Source of the DNA: Neelides folsomi
Taxonomy: Eukaryota > Arthropoda > Collembola > Neelipleona > Neelidae
Length of the DNA stretch: 20,410 nucleotides
Direction: 5' to 3'
Assembly (NCBI GenBank): GCA_034687125.1
Contig: JAQGBZ010000678.1
Span: 1 to 20,410 of the forward strand
Positions 19,576 to 20,410 of the stretch are shown here, piece by piece (positions within the stretch are counted from its first letter, which is position 1; every line of letters begins with the position of its first letter). The notes beneath the pieces are model-generated. The model was not told the DNA's origin and ran no database searches. It saw only the letters and a list, made by a program, of their open reading frames with translations. The position numbers and the translations under genes are program-made.

Positions 19576-20410
19576 ATGAAAATAATTTACATATTTTGTT
19601 TATTTCAAGTTATTACTGCTCAAAAGGTAAAATAATTAAAAACTGAATGCTTATAAATTTTTATTTAGCCAATTTTATTTAATTTTAAATTTATTAGGAT
19701 TTGATCAAAAATGAAACTGAAATATCTTCCATTACTTTATTGGTAAAGTTCTTAACTAAATTTTAAGCTACACACTCGCATTATACATGAAATTAAGATT
19801 AGAAAATTTAATAATAATTTATAAAAAAAATTTTGACATAACTAATAATAAAGACGAATATAAGTAAAAATAACTAAATATTTTTACTTTGCATTAGAAC
19901 GAATTAAAAGACTTTGTATACCAAATTGACCTCATGATGAATAATATGAAAGAAACAATTGCAAAACTGGTAAATTTAAAAAGCTTTATTTACTAAATAC
20001 ATAATATCATAATTATTGATTAAAAATTAAAATAAATATTTAACAATGCATCCATTTAATGTAATAAAGTTTATTTTTATTTGTTATATAGGAAGTTGAA
20101 GGAATGAAAGAATGTTCTCAAGATAATTATAATTTTCAAGCGTTTATTAAATCTGAGATTGAAAAGGGCATTAAAAATGTCAAAAATTCAATAATATTAG
20201 AAATCTCGAAGAATCTTACAACTTTAACAAATAAATTCAACGGTAAAGCTTCTGATAAAATAATTTAACATTTAAACAATTTAAAAAATATACTAATTAA
20301 GAGTTATATTATTTGTTTAGATCCAAAACCAGTACAAGTAAAAAAGGAAGAAGAAAATAAAATTGATTTTTTAAAGGATTCAATCGCATTTCAAGAAAAT
20401 TACGATAAAA
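19576..20410 (+). CDS. secreted coiled-coil-like protein, small exons, partial at 3' end
   Basis: Five exons are inferred: 19576-19626, 19698-19742, 19898-19969, 20092-20242 and 20321 to the window end. Each is flanked by AG and GT and every join keeps frame (phases 0, 0, 0, 1); introns are 71, 155, 122 and 78 bases. Exon 1 encodes MKIIYIFCLFQVITAQK, a clear signal peptide with likely cleavage after ITA, so the protein enters the secretory pathway. Exon 2 gives DLIKNETEISSITLL. Exon 3 gives NELKDFVYQIDLMMNNMKET and IAKL, with heptad-like spacing of hydrophobic residues. Exon 4 carries the only mature cysteine seen (MKECSQDN) and further K/E/I-rich helix; exon 5 opens DPKPVQVKKEEENK. N-glycosylation sites NET and NLT are present. 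136 residues are visible. It could be a small secreted effector-type or saliva/venom-type protein, or the coiled-coil N-terminus of a longer protein (for example fibrinogen-related) whose main domain lies beyond the window. No family is recognised. Confidence 0.75.

Noticed and set aside
19576..20410. Assignment of the secreted gene to the aphid bicycle effector family
   Set aside because: Micro-exons and a signal peptide fit loosely, but the paired CYC motifs that define that family are not seen in the visible part.
1..20410. tRNA, rRNA, CRISPR or bacterial operon signals
   Set aside because: I saw no tRNA box-B sequence with a foldable cloverleaf, no rRNA-like sequence, no spaced direct repeats and no long intronless gene runs.

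Overview
The window is eukaryotic nuclear DNA, very AT-rich and mostly non-coding, and its genes are split by GT..AG introns. Three things point to an arthropod, most likely an insect: a split gene for a membrane protein with EB-like cysteine modules, a decayed Tc1/mariner-type transposon with TA target sites, and short AT-rich introns next to multi-kilobase ones. The species cannot be fixed from the sequence. No bacterial-style operons, rRNA, tRNA or CRISPR arrays were seen.

Layout. (1) Positions 1-62 hold a GC-rich palindrome, followed by about 1.5 kb of featureless AT-rich DNA. (2) From about 1545 to 7341, on the minus strand, lies the 3' part of a gene for a single-pass membrane protein. 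Three exons (7177-7341, 5190-5348, 4831-5010) join in perfect reading phase: two six-cysteine EB-like modules, one per exon, then a transmembrane segment and a cytoplasmic tail. The signal-peptide exon was not found and the last exon is uncertain. Its introns contain a CpG-rich island (3740-4260), a 15-bp-arm hairpin (3294-3327) and, upstream of the first visible exon, a 34-bp perfect palindrome (7456-7489). (3) Around 9573-9851 on the plus strand is a candidate tiny three-exon gene for a secreted peptide of about 45 residues. (4) From 9.9 to 17.6 kb is AT-rich intergenic DNA broken by GC-richer islands of unknown role. (5) 17629-18202 is a complete but internally deleted Tc1/mariner-type element with 38-bp terminal inverted repeats and a frameshifted transposase C-terminus. 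(6) At 19576-20410 a plus-strand gene begins. It has a signal-peptide exon followed by small exons (45, 72 and 151 bases and a fifth running off the window), all phase-consistent, encoding a secreted lysine-rich, coiled-coil-like protein.

The genes do not form an obvious pathway. The best candidates for something new are the secreted small-exon gene at the right edge and the even smaller candidate at 9.6 kb, which shares its design: a signal peptide ending exactly at a phase-0 intron, exons of 42-72 bases, short introns and the same strand. Both are inferred from splice-site and frame logic alone and need transcript support.
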